DNA of 64,000 nucleotides from Brevundimonas guildfordensis (GTDB taxonomy: Bacteria > Pseudomonadota > Alphaproteobacteria > Caulobacterales > Caulobacteraceae), in assembly GCF_014836405.1 (NCBI RefSeq), contig NZ_JACSQU010000001.1, positions 1,302,001 to 1,366,000 of the forward strand, given 5' to 3'. Both the position numbers and the translations under genes were made by a program. The stretch's first letter is position 1, and each line of letters starts with the position of its first letter. The notes under the pieces are model-generated. The model ran no database searches and was not told where the DNA came from. It was given only the letters and a program-made list of their open reading frames with translations. This document shows positions 35,297-44,003 of this stretch, piece by piece.

Positions 35297-36103
35297 ATGG
35301 TTCGCGGAATCACACGCCTGGCCGTCACGGCAGGTCTTTCGGGGGCGCTGGGCGCTTGCGCCACAGCCGAGGTCAAGCCCGGGTCGGGCTTTCTCTCCTC
35401 CTATGACGGATTGGAGCCGCGCACCGACGTGGTCAGGGCTTCGGTGCTTCAACGCCGGGACGAAGTCCTGACCACATCTGTCGATCGCGTCTGGCTGGCG
35501 CCCGCCGAGGTCTTCGGGGTCACCGATCCGATCCTGTCGGAGGAAGAGCGGCGAGCCGTGCTGTACGAGGTCGATCGTCAGGTCTGCTATGAACTGAGCG
35601 AGCGGTTCGAGATCGCTGAACAGCCAGGCCCCCAAGCCGGAACGGTGCGGGTCGGCGTAACCCATATCCGCCCCAACAATCAGGCAGGCTCGGCGGCTGC
35701 GGCGGTCGCCAACTTCTTCATTCCCGGCCCCATCAAGGTGCGCGCGCCCGGCGGAACCGGCGGTCTGGGAGCTGAGGCCGAACTTCTGGCGCCGGATGGG
35801 CGTCAGGCCGCCGCCATCGTCTGGCGTCGCGACGCCATGGTGGTAGGCACGGACAAGCCCTCGCTGTCGCGCATCGGCGACGCCCATCAGTTGGCCGAAC
35901 CCTTGGGGGACATGGTGGCCGAGGCCCTGGCGCCCAGCGATCGAAAGGCGCGATCGATCCCCGATCCCGATCCCTGTCAACGCTTCGGCCCGCGCGTACG
36001 GGTCGCCGGCTTCGTCGCCGGCTTCGCCACGGGCCTGTATGATCCCGCATTAAGCGGTGGACGCGAAACACCCAGAGATGAGCCGAAAGACGGCGACCAA
36101 TGA
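35297..36103 (+). CDS. DUF3313 lipoprotein
   Basis: 268 residues. The lipoprotein signal has lipobox ALGAC, so it is likely anchored in the outer or inner membrane. The DUF3313 pattern is SGFLSSYDGLEPRTDVVRAS ... VWLAPAEVF ... RQVCYELSERFEIAEQPGPQAGTVRVGVTHIRP, with EAELLAPDGRQAAAIVWRRDA later. Function unknown. It has its own promoter-like element of the same type as the sigma operon, which makes it a candidate regulon member rather than a bystander. Confidence 0.82.
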   Translation: MVRGITRLAVTAGLSGALGACATAEVKPGSGFLSSYDGLEPRTDVVRASVLQRRDEVLTTSVDRVWLAPAEVFGVTDPILSEEERRAVLYEVDRQVCYELSERFEIAEQPGPQAGTVRVGVTHIRPNNQAGSAAAAVANFFIPGPIKVRAPGGTGGLGAEAELLAPDGRQAAAIVWRRDAMVVGTDKPSLSRIGDAHQLAEPLGDMVAEALAPSDRKARSIPDPDPCQRFGPRVRVAGFVAGFATGLYDPALSGGRETPRDEPKDGDQ

Positions 36104-36223
36104 CCCTCAGCAGGCCGGCAGGAGAGCCGTAGCCCGTACCAGGCGCACCATGCCGTAGCCGGTTCGGGCCAAAGCGTGGACGCGAAGACTTGCCTCGTTG
36201 AGCCATTCGGCCCACCAAAGCGC

Positions 36224-38044
36224 ATGCGCTTCAGCTTTGTGTTCGCCGCCGCCCTTCTGCTCGCGAGTCCCGCCATGTCCCAGACCCTGCCCAATGTCGC
36301 GCCGTGGGATCAGGCCTTTCTGCCGCCGGCGCCGACGTGGAATGGCGCCAGCCGCGTCTTGCTGCGGGGCGCGGCCGATCCATGGGTCACGGCCTTCGAG
36401 GCCGATCCGGCGCATGACTTCTCGCCCTCCTATGCCGACACCCGCGCCTGGTTCGACCGGCTGGACGCGGCCAGCGACCTGATCCGCATCGAACAGTTCG
36501 GAACCTCGCCCGAAGGCCGGCCGATCTACGCCGTGATCGCCTCCAAGGACGGCGCGACGCTGGACCCGAACAAGCCGCTGCTGCTGGCCCAGGCCGGCAT
36601 CCACCCGGGCGAGATCGACGGCAAGGACGCGGGCATGATGCTGCTTCGCGACATGGCCTTCTACGGCAAGGACGGCCTGCTGGACCGCGCCAACCTGATC
36701 CTGATCCCGATCCTCAGCGTCGACGGGCACGAGCGGACCGGCCCCTATTCCCGCCCCAACCAGCGCGGGCCGCGCAACCAGGGCTGGCGCCACACCGCGA
36801 CCAACCAGAACCTGAACCGCGATTTCATGAAGCTGGATCAGGCCGAGATGCAGGCCGTGATGGGCCTGATCCACAAGTACAAGCCGGACCTCTACGTCGA
36901 CATCCACGTCACCGACGGCATCGACTATCAGTACGACGTCACCTTCGGCTACAACGGCGAGGACGGCGTCTGGAGCCGCAGCCCCGCCATCGCGAAGTGG
37001 CTGGACGACGCCTTCAAGCCCGCCGTCTATGACGCGCTGGAGGCTCAAGGGCATATCCCCGGCGAACTGGTCTTCGCTGTGGACGACCGCGATCCCAAGA
37101 AGGGGCTGAACGACGGCGGCCTGGGCGAGCGCTATTCCAACGGCTGGGGCTCGGCGGCCCACATTCCGACCATCCTAATCGAGAACCACAGCCTGAAGCC
37201 GCACGAGCAACGGGTGCTGGGGACCTATGTCTTCCTCGAGGCCGCGCTGAAGCGGCTGGCCGAGGCGTCCGACGGCCTGCGCCAGGCCATCGCCGCCGAC
37301 CGCGCCCTGCGCCCGGCCGAATTGCCCGCCAACTTCGACGGCGACGACCAGCCCAGCCGTGTCCGTCCCTTCAAGGCCATCCGCTACGAGACCTACGACA
37401 GCCCCGCCTCGGGCCGCAGCGAGGTCCGCTGGCTGGGCCAGCCGGAGCCGGAGCTGTGGCAGGCGCCCTTCTACGGCTCGCACTCCACGCTGACGCTGAA
37501 GCGCCCGACGGCCTACTGGGTCCCGTCCTACCGCACGGACGTGATCGAACGGCTGCGCATTCACGGCGTGCAGATGGAGACGCTGGACGCCCCGCGCACC
37601 GTCGCCGTCGACATGCTGCGCCTCGTCGATCCCAAGGTGTCGGCGCGCACCAATGAGGGCCATGTGCCGATCTCGGTCAGCCAAGTCCGGCCCGAAGCCC
37701 ACGACTGGACCTTCCCGGTCGGCTCCGTCCGCGTGCCGACCGACCAGCCGATGGGCGACGTCGCCATCCTGCTGCTGGAGCCGCAGTCGAACGAGAGCTT
37801 CTTCGCCTGGGGCATGTTCCCCGAGGTGCTGAACCGCGTCGAATACATCGAGGCCTACGCCATCGCGCCCCTGGCCGAGAAGATGCTGGCCGCCGATGCG
37901 GCGCTGAAGGCCGAGTTCGAAGCCAAGCTGGCGGCCGATCCCGCCTTCGCCGCCGACGGCGACGCGCGTCTGGCCTGGTTCTATGAGCGCACGCCCTTCT
38001 ACGACCAGCGCTATCGGCTCTATCCGGTGGGGCGCGAGAATTGA
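36224..38044 (+). CDS. secreted M14 family zinc carboxypeptidase
   Basis: 606 residues from ATG 36224 with signal peptide MRFSFVFAAALLLASPAMSQ, so periplasmic or secreted. The zinc ligands H-x-x-E are in AQAGIHPGEIDGKDAG, the third histidine in DLYVDIHVTDG, and the catalytic glutamate probably in PTILIENHSLKPHEQR. About 250 residues follow the catalytic domain, without a recognised motif. It removes C-terminal residues or acts on cell-wall peptides; the substrate is unknown. The next gene overlaps its stop. Confidence 0.9.
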   Translation: MRFSFVFAAALLLASPAMSQTLPNVAPWDQAFLPPAPTWNGASRVLLRGAADPWVTAFEADPAHDFSPSYADTRAWFDRLDAASDLIRIEQFGTSPEGRPIYAVIASKDGATLDPNKPLLLAQAGIHPGEIDGKDAGMMLLRDMAFYGKDGLLDRANLILIPILSVDGHERTGPYSRPNQRGPRNQGWRHTATNQNLNRDFMKLDQAEMQAVMGLIHKYKPDLYVDIHVTDGIDYQYDVTFGYNGEDGVWSRSPAIAKWLDDAFKPAVYDALEAQGHIPGELVFAVDDRDPKKGLNDGGLGERYSNGWGSAAHIPTILIENHSLKPHEQRVLGTYVFLEAALKRLAEASDGLRQAIAADRALRPAELPANFDGDDQPSRVRPFKAIRYETYDSPASGRSEVRWLGQPEPELWQAPFYGSHSTLTLKRPTAYWVPSYRTDVIERLRIHGVQMETLDAPRTVAVDMLRLVDPKVSARTNEGHVPISVSQVRPEAHDWTFPVGSVRVPTDQPMGDVAILLLEPQSNESFFAWGMFPEVLNRVEYIEAYAIAPLAEKMLAADAALKAEFEAKLAADPAFAADGDARLAWFYERTPFYDQRYRLYPVGREN

Positions 38045-38442
38045 GCCTGATCCCCACCATCCAGGCGGCCTCACTGTGGGGCGGGCTGCTGATCCTGCTG
38101 CTGTTCGTCCTGTCGGGCGTGGTGGTGAACCGGCGGCGCAAGCATCTGGTCGAGTTCGGCGACGGCGGCGTGCGCGAACTGGTCTGCGCCACCCGCGCCT
38201 TCTCCAACGCAGCGGAATACATTCCCGCCGGAATGTGCGGCCTGATCCTGCTGGCCTTTCTCGGCGCTCCGGCTCTGCTCATTCATGCGGTCGGCGGGAT
38301 GCTTTTCGCCGGGCGGGTGGTCCACGCGCTGGGCCTGCTGTTTCAGGCGGGGCCGTCGCTAGGTCGCTCAGTCGGCATGATCCTGACCTGGCTGGCGCTT
38401 CTGGTGGCGGCGGTCAGCCTGATCGCCTGGTCCATTCTCTAG
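38041..38442 (+). CDS. MAPEG family membrane protein
   Basis: 133 residues, TTG start overlapping the peptidase stop (TTGA). Four membrane helices with the MAPEG pattern: VVVNRRRKHLVEFGDGGVRELVCATRAFSNAAEYIPAGMCGLILLAFLG and HAVGGMLFAGRVVHALGL. Eukaryotic members are glutathione-dependent eicosanoid enzymes. Bacterial ones are mostly uncharacterised, some with glutathione transferase or peroxidase activity. Confidence 0.85.
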   Translation: MSLIPTIQAASLWGGLLILLLFVLSGVVVNRRRKHLVEFGDGGVRELVCATRAFSNAAEYIPAGMCGLILLAFLGAPALLIHAVGGMLFAGRVVHALGLLFQAGPSLGRSVGMILTWLALLVAAVSLIAWSIL

Positions 38443-38484
38443 TCCGGCTGTTGCGGGCGCGAGTTCCGTCCGCCATATCGGGGC

Positions 38485-39831
38485 ATGTCCCATAAGACGC
38501 CCTCCCCCGACATCCTGAACGATCTGATCTCCGCCGCGCTGAAGGCCGGCGCCGATGCGGCCGAGGCCGTGTCCGCCCATCGCGCCTCCCTGTCCGTCGG
38601 CGTGCGCAACGGCGCGCTGGAAGACGTTGAGCGTGAAGAGGCCCGCGATCTGGGCCTGCGCGTCTTCATCGGGCGGCGTCAGGCGACGGTGTCCGCCTCC
38701 GACCTGTCCGACGCCACCCGCGCCCGCCTGGTCGAGCGCGCCGTGGCGATGGCCAGGCTCGCGCCGGAAGACCCCTATGCAGCCCTCGCACCGCAGGATC
38801 GTCTGGCCGCCGCGCCGCACGCGAACCTCGACCTCTACGATCCCGCCGAACGCTCGGCCGAGGCGCTCGAAGCGGCCGCCGCCGAGACGGAAGGCGCCGC
38901 CCTGGCCGTATCCGGCGTGTCCAAGTCCGAGGGCGGCTACGCCTCCTGGTCATCCAGCGAATGGCGCCTCGTCACCTCGCACGGCTTCGACGGCCGTCAT
39001 CGCGGCAGCGCCTTCTCGCTGGGCGTCGGCGTCATCGCCGAGAAGGACGGCGCCATGGAGCGCGGCGGCGAAAGCCGCACCGTCCGCCACCTGTCTGACC
39101 TGCCGGATGCGCAATCCATCGGCCTGAAGGCGGGCGAGCGCGCCATCGCCCGCGTCGGCCCGCGCAAGATCGCCTCGACCACCGCCCCCGTCATCTTCGA
39201 GAACCGCGTGGCGACCCAGGTGATGTCGCCGCTGCTGGGCGCCATCTCTGGCCCCGCCATCGCGCGCGGCAGCTCCTTCCTGAAGGACAAGCTGAACCGG
39301 AGCGTGCTGCCGGCCGGCGTCGATCTGATCGACGACCCGTTCCGCCCGCGTGGTCTGGGCTCCACCCCCTTCGACGACGAGGGCGTGGCGGTCGAGCGGC
39401 GCGAGATCGTTCGGGACGGCGTCCTGACCACCTGGCTGCTGAACACGGCGTCGGCGGCGCAGCTGGGCCTTCAGACCACCGGCCACGCCTCGCGCGGGCT
39501 GGCGGGGCCGTCGGGCGTCTCGACCCACAACCTGCACCTGGCGCCGGGCGAAGGCGATCTGGACGCCCTGATGGGCCAGGCCGGGGCAGGCTTGCTGATC
39601 ACCTCCATGTTCGGCCCCTCGCTGAACGGCAACACCGGCGACTGGTCGGCGGGGGTGTCTGGCTTCTGGTTCGAGAACGGCCAGCGCGCCTATCCGGTCA
39701 GCGAAGTCACCGTGGCGGGCAATCTGATCGAGCTTTACGCTCGCCTGCAGCGCGCCGGGGATCTGGAGTTCCGCGGCTCGTTCAACAGCCCCTCCCTGCT
39801 GTTCGACAAGGTGGCGATCGCGGGCAAATGA
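38485..39831 (+). CDS. pmbA: TldE/PmbA metalloprotease subunit
   Basis: 448 residues of the TldD/PmbA family. The C-terminal domain shows the typical SRGLAGPSGVSTHNLHLAPGEG, MFGPSLNGNTGDWSAGVSGFWFENGQ and PVSEVTVAGN. TldE pairs with TldD, which supplies the zinc-binding active site, to degrade peptides such as microcin precursors and to affect DNA gyrase poisons. The tldD gene is not in this window. It overlaps cysQ by four bases, the usual alphaproteobacterial order. Confidence 0.93.
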   Translation: MSHKTPSPDILNDLISAALKAGADAAEAVSAHRASLSVGVRNGALEDVEREEARDLGLRVFIGRRQATVSASDLSDATRARLVERAVAMARLAPEDPYAALAPQDRLAAAPHANLDLYDPAERSAEALEAAAAETEGAALAVSGVSKSEGGYASWSSSEWRLVTSHGFDGRHRGSAFSLGVGVIAEKDGAMERGGESRTVRHLSDLPDAQSIGLKAGERAIARVGPRKIASTTAPVIFENRVATQVMSPLLGAISGPAIARGSSFLKDKLNRSVLPAGVDLIDDPFRPRGLGSTPFDDEGVAVERREIVRDGVLTTWLLNTASAAQLGLQTTGHASRGLAGPSGVSTHNLHLAPGEGDLDALMGQAGAGLLITSMFGPSLNGNTGDWSAGVSGFWFENGQRAYPVSEVTVAGNLIELYARLQRAGDLEFRGSFNSPSLLFDKVAIAGK

Positions 39832-40622
39832 GCGATTACAGCGCCGACCTCGCCCTGATCCGCGACGCGGCGCTGGCCGCCGGTCGGCTGGCGCTTGAAC
39901 ACCGCGAGGCCGGGCTGAAGGTCTGGTCCAAGGACGGCGGTTCGCCCGTCACCAGCGCCGATCTGGCGGTGGATCAGCTGCTGCGCGACGCCCTGCTGAG
40001 CGCTCGGCCCGACTACGGCTGGCTGTCCGAGGAGACGGTCGACAGCACGGAACGCTTGTCGAAGAAGCGCATCTTCGTCGTCGACCCGATCGACGGCACC
40101 GTCGCCTTCATGAAGAACAAGCCGTGGTGGTGCGTGCCCATCGCCGTGGTCGAGGACGGCCGTCCCGTCGCCGCCGTCATCCACGCCCCGATGATGGACG
40201 AGCTGTTTGAAGCGACGCTGGGAGGCGGCGCGCGCCTGAAGGGACGGCCGATCAGCGCCTCCGACACCGACGACCTGGAGGACGCCGAGCTTCTGGCCGA
40301 CGCCCGGCTGATGGAGGCGCGCGAATGGGACGAGCCGTGGCCGCCGATGCGCTTTTCCAAGCGCAACGCCCTGGCCTATCGCATGGCCCTGGTGGCGGCC
40401 GGGGCCTTCGATGCGGCCATCGCCATCAGCCCCAAGTGGGATTGGGACGTCTGCGCCGGCGCGCTGATCGCCGAGGAGGCTGGGGCCAAAGTCAGCGACC
40501 ATATGGGCCGTCCCTGGCGCTTTAATCGCCCCGATCCGCGTCAAACCAGCCTGATATGCGCCGCACCAGCCCTTCACCCGTTGATCGTAAGGCGCACAGC
40601 GCCTATCCCGCTGGCCATCTGA
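39828..40622 (+). CDS. cysQ: 3'(2'),5'-bisphosphate nucleotidase, inositol monophosphatase family
   Basis: 264 residues. The metal-binding motifs of the family are visible: LSEETVDS (WLSEE), DPIDGTVAFM and WDWDVCAGALIAEEAG. CysQ hydrolyses 3'-phosphoadenosine 5'-phosphate in sulfur metabolism; some members act on inositol phosphates. Its ATG overlaps the pmbA stop codon. The linked DUF4170, acyltransferase, waaA and lpxK genes are a common alphaproteobacterial neighbourhood. Confidence 0.87.
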   Translation: MSDYSADLALIRDAALAAGRLALEHREAGLKVWSKDGGSPVTSADLAVDQLLRDALLSARPDYGWLSEETVDSTERLSKKRIFVVDPIDGTVAFMKNKPWWCVPIAVVEDGRPVAAVIHAPMMDELFEATLGGGARLKGRPISASDTDDLEDAELLADARLMEAREWDEPWPPMRFSKRNALAYRMALVAAGAFDAAIAISPKWDWDVCAGALIAEEAGAKVSDHMGRPWRFNRPDPRQTSLICAAPALHPLIVRRTAPIPLAI

Positions 40623-40632
40623 TCTCCCTGCA

Positions 40633-40887
40633 ATGGACCCCCTCTCCATGGCTGACGCCCCCCACGACCCCCAATTGCTCCACCTCGTCATCGGCGGCGA
40701 AATGCGCCACCCGGCCGAGCCCGTCTTCCGCGACCTGACCCAGGTCGAGTTCGTCGGCGCCTTCGGCAGCTACGACGAAGCCAAGAAGGCGTGGAAGGCC
40801 CGCGCCCAGGCGACCGTCGACAACGCCCACATGCGCTACTTCATCCTGCATGCGCACAAGCTGATCGACCCGCGCACCGACGCCTGA
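40633..40887 (+). CDS. DUF4170 protein
   Basis: 84 residues (an internal ATG at 40648 gives 79). The DUF4170 signature is intact: LHLVIGGEMRHPAEPVFRDLTQVEFVGAFGSYDEAKKAWKARAQATVDNAHMRYFILHAHKLIDP. Function unknown. It is conserved beside cysQ and the Kdo transferase genes in Alphaproteobacteria, which hints at a link with lipopolysaccharide assembly. Confidence 0.88.
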   Translation: MDPLSMADAPHDPQLLHLVIGGEMRHPAEPVFRDLTQVEFVGAFGSYDEAKKAWKARAQATVDNAHMRYFILHAHKLIDPRTDA

Positions 40888-40985
40888 TCCAGCACTCGCG
40901 GCGTCATCTCGCCGCTGCTCCGGAACCGCACAGGCGGCTGACGCGCTTTCGTGTCAGCCGCCTTTGTTCTTGGACAGGATTCCCC

Positions 40986-41147
40986 ATGCTGCCGACCTTC
41001 ATCGTCCTGCTTCTGGTCGTTGTCGCCGTCGCGGCGATCGTCTGGGTGGTTCGAAGGGGCCCCAAGCACGTCCCTCGCCCTGGCGAAGACCAGGACACCG
41101 CCTGGAACGACCCCATCACGCCGGCTGATCGAGACCCCCGACCTTGA
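40986..41147 (+). CDS. small membrane protein, 53 aa
   Basis: Starts at ATG 40986 with a single membrane helix (TFIVLLLVVVAVAAIVWVV) followed by a basic/proline-rich cytoplasmic tail. The family is not recognised. The stop overlaps the next small gene by four bases, so the two are translationally coupled. Confidence 0.5.
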   Translation: MLPTFIVLLLVVVAVAAIVWVVRRGPKHVPRPGEDQDTAWNDPITPADRDPRP

Positions 41148-41338
41148 CCCTTTTCGGCCAGACGCTGGACGGCCAGCAAATCTTCAGCCTGATCTCCATG
41201 CTCGCCGTGCTTGCCCTGTGCATGGTCACCCTGCGTCGCCGGCGCGAGCACGATCGTCAGGTCAAGCGCTGGAAGAAGGAGCAGGAGCCGCGCCAGGCTC
41301 AGTCGCGCGACCCGCGCCATAGCGGTCCCTGGGGCTGA
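41144..41338 (+). CDS. small membrane protein, 64 aa
   Basis: TTG start overlapping the preceding stop. One hydrophobic segment (FSLISMLAVLALCMVTL) is followed by a strongly basic region (RRRREHDRQVKRWKKEQ) and a polar tail. Not recognised. It lies at the end of the pmbA-cysQ-DUF4170 group and converges with the phosphatase gene. Confidence 0.5.
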   Translation: MTLFGQTLDGQQIFSLISMLAVLALCMVTLRRRREHDRQVKRWKKEQEPRQAQSRDPRHSGPWG

Positions 41339-41362
41339 CGTCCGCTCAGGGCGCTTAGCGCC

Positions 41363-42028
41363 CTATTCGCGTTTCAGCAGGCGATCCACCACAAGCTTGC
41401 CCCACCAGCCGGCCTTGAACTCGGCGCGGATGGCCTTGGGATCATAGGCGTCGCTTTCGACCCAATCCTCAAAGCTGACGCCGGCCGGCTCAACCTCGGC
41501 GACATACTTCTCGAGCGTATAGTCCAGCACGCCGGTCAGCCCCTCTCGGCTGTGCAGAGTGCGCTTGCCAAGCTCCGCCATCGCCGCCGAGATCGGCTCG
41601 CCCAGATGGAAGTGGCGATAGAAGACCGCCATCATCCCCGCCCGGTCCGCACCGGACTTGCAGTGGATCAACGCCGGGTACTCCATGGTCTGGAACAGGG
41701 CCTTGGCCCGGCGCACCCTGTCCTTGCCCGGCGGGTCGCGTGAATCCAGAGGCGCGTCGATCAGGGTCAGCCCCAGCCGTTCGCAGGCGTCCTTCTCCAG
41801 CCAGTAATAGGCTTCGTCCCGCTGGCCGCGCAGATTGACGACGGTCTTGATCCCCTGCCGCTTCCACCAGGCCAACTGGCCCGGAGAGGGCTGGTTGGTC
41901 CGCACCAGGTCCGGGCCCAGCCAGTGGGCGTTGGTGAACACCGTGCGCAGGAAGGCGTGATCCTTCCAGAAATAGGACCAGCGCGCCTTGAAACGGCCGA
42001 ACGGCGTAGTCAGATCGTAGCGCCCCAT
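41363..42028 (-). CDS. tyrosine/dual-specificity phosphatase-like protein
   Basis: 221 residues. The phosphatase signature C-x5-R is present in LIHCKSGADRAGMMAVFYRH. The general-acid region is plausible in IDAPLDSRDPPG, after VVNLRGQRDEAYYWLEKDACERLGL. It has no signal peptide, so it is cytoplasmic. The substrate may be a protein, phosphoinositide or nucleotide. It lies on the strand opposite the surrounding lipid A genes, divergent from msbA, so the association may be only positional. Confidence 0.85.
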   Translation of the reverse strand: MGRYDLTTPFGRFKARWSYFWKDHAFLRTVFTNAHWLGPDLVRTNQPSPGQLAWWKRQGIKTVVNLRGQRDEAYYWLEKDACERLGLTLIDAPLDSRDPPGKDRVRRAKALFQTMEYPALIHCKSGADRAGMMAVFYRHFHLGEPISAAMAELGKRTLHSREGLTGVLDYTLEKYVAEVEPAGVSFEDWVESDAYDPKAIRAEFKAGWWGKLVVDRLLKRE

Positions 42029-42131
42029 GACGGCCAGATAGCGCCGTTTGCACCCGGCGTCACCCGTCCGGCGCCGTCGCTCGCGCGCGCGGCCGCTTGA
42101 CTTGCCGCCTCAGCCGTTCGACCGAAGGCCG

Positions 42132-44003
42132 ATGACCGTTCCCGCCCCCCATGCCGACGCCCGAGAGCCGCTGCGGCCCCTGCTCGCCCGCATCTGGCGC
42201 GAGTATCTGTCGAGGCACAAGCCGGCCTTCTTCACCTCCATGCTGCTGGCGGGCGTGTCGGGCGGCCTGACAGCCCTTCTGCTGAAGTTCCTCGAGCCTG
42301 CGATCGACCTGCTGTTCGGCCAGCATCAGGGGCCTGTGACGATCTGGAACACCGTCACCTTGCCGGCGGACAAGGTGCTGATCGCCATCCCCCTGTTCAT
42401 CATCGTCGTGGCGGTGATCCGTTCGCTGAGCATGGCGGGCCAGGCGGCGCTGGTGAACCGGCTGGGTCACGGCATCGTCGGCGACATCCAGAAGCAGCTG
42501 TTCTCGGGCATGATCCGGGCGGACCTGTCGCGCCTGCGCAGCCAGCACTCGGGGACTTTCGTCTCCTCCGTCCTGTTCGACGCCAATCTGGTGCGCGAGG
42601 CCTTCACCTCGGGCGTGGTCAACTACACCCAGAACGCACTGATGCTGCTGGGCGTCATCATCGCCATGGGCTTCATCGACCTGCCGCTGACGCTGATCGT
42701 CCTGCTGGGCGTGCCGGTCGTCAGCTGGATCATCCGCCGCTTCGGCAAGAAATCGCGCAAGGCTGCGCGCGGCGCCATGGTCGAGACCGAGGCCCTGTCC
42801 AGCGCCCTGATGGAGAACCTGGACGGCGTCCGCATCATCAAGATCGAGAACCGGGAGGAGGTCGAGGAAAGCCGCGTCGCCGCCGTCATCGACCGCCGCC
42901 AGCGCCACGTCATCAAGGGCGCCGACAGCCGCGCCTTCTCCGGCCCGGCCAGCGACATCGTGGCCTATGCGGTCGTCGCCGCCGTCATGGCCTATGCCGG
43001 ATGGAGCGCCAGCCAGGGTCAGATGACCGTCGGCGCCTTCGCCTCCTTCATCGGCATGCTGCTGCTGGCCGGCCAGGCGCTGCGACAGGTGACCAACCTG
43101 ACCACGGTGCTGAGCGAGGGCTTCACCGCCGCGCGCCGCCTGTTCGCCGCCCTGGACATCGAGCCTGAGATCCGCGAGGCCGCCGACGCTGCAGAGGTCG
43201 CGCCCGGCCCGGTCACCGTCGCTCTGGAGCACGTCTGCTTCGCCTATCGCGCGGACGAGAACGGCGTGGCCCCCACCCTTGCGGATGTCAGCCTGCACGT
43301 CGCGCCGGGCGAGACGATCGCCCTGGTCGGGCCCTCCGGCGGGGGCAAGTCCACCATCCTCAGCCTGCTGCCGCGATTCTATGACGTGACGGCGGGGCGG
43401 GTGACGTTGAACGGCCGAGACATCCGCGACCTGAGCATTGCATCCCTGCGCGATCACATCGCCCTGGTCACGCAGGAGCCCTTCCTGTTCGACGACACGA
43501 TCGCCGCAAACATCGCCTACGGCCGCCCGGGCGCCACAGCGCAAGACATTGTTGCGGCCGCACGCGCCGCCGCCGCCCACGACTTCATCGCCGCCTTGCC
43601 CGACGGCTACGCCACCCGCGTCGGCGAAGGAGGCGCCCGCCTGTCCGGGGGTCAGCGCCAGCGCATCGCCATCGCCCGCGCCTTCCTGAAGGACGCGCCG
43701 ATCCTGCTGCTGGACGAGGCGACCAGCGCGCTAGACACGGAAAGCGAAGCCCTGGTTCAGGCGGCTCTGGATCGCTTGATGGACGGCCGCGCCACCTTGA
43801 TGATCGCCCACCGCCTTTCGACCGTGAAGAACGCCGACCGCATCTACGTCATCGACAACGGACGCGTGGTCGAAGAGGGCGCGCACGACGCCCTGATCGC
43901 TCAGGGAGGCCTCTACGCCCGCCTGGCGCGGCAGCAGTCGCTCGACGTCGATCCGGTCGGCCTTCCGCCGCTGGTCGAGCTCCCTGACGAGACTGGCGCA
44001 TGA
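42132..44003 (+). CDS. msbA: MsbA-type lipid exporter, ABC transporter
   Basis: 623 residues from ATG 42132, with six membrane helices in the first ~330 residues fused to an ATPase domain: Walker A GPSGGGKST, signature LSGGQRQR, Walker B ILLLDEATSALD and the H-loop IAHRLST. The half-transporter dimerises and flips core-lipid A across the inner membrane. The neighbours (DUF374 acyltransferase, waaA, lpxK) support this substrate over a drug. The downstream gene overlaps by four bases. Confidence 0.9.
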   Translation: MTVPAPHADAREPLRPLLARIWREYLSRHKPAFFTSMLLAGVSGGLTALLLKFLEPAIDLLFGQHQGPVTIWNTVTLPADKVLIAIPLFIIVVAVIRSLSMAGQAALVNRLGHGIVGDIQKQLFSGMIRADLSRLRSQHSGTFVSSVLFDANLVREAFTSGVVNYTQNALMLLGVIIAMGFIDLPLTLIVLLGVPVVSWIIRRFGKKSRKAARGAMVETEALSSALMENLDGVRIIKIENREEVEESRVAAVIDRRQRHVIKGADSRAFSGPASDIVAYAVVAAVMAYAGWSASQGQMTVGAFASFIGMLLLAGQALRQVTNLTTVLSEGFTAARRLFAALDIEPEIREAADAAEVAPGPVTVALEHVCFAYRADENGVAPTLADVSLHVAPGETIALVGPSGGGKSTILSLLPRFYDVTAGRVTLNGRDIRDLSIASLRDHIALVTQEPFLFDDTIAANIAYGRPGATAQDIVAAARAAAAHDFIAALPDGYATRVGEGGARLSGGQRQRIAIARAFLKDAPILLLDEATSALDTESEALVQAALDRLMDGRATLMIAHRLSTVKNADRIYVIDNGRVVEEGAHDALIAQGGLYARLARQQSLDVDPVGLPPLVELPDETGA

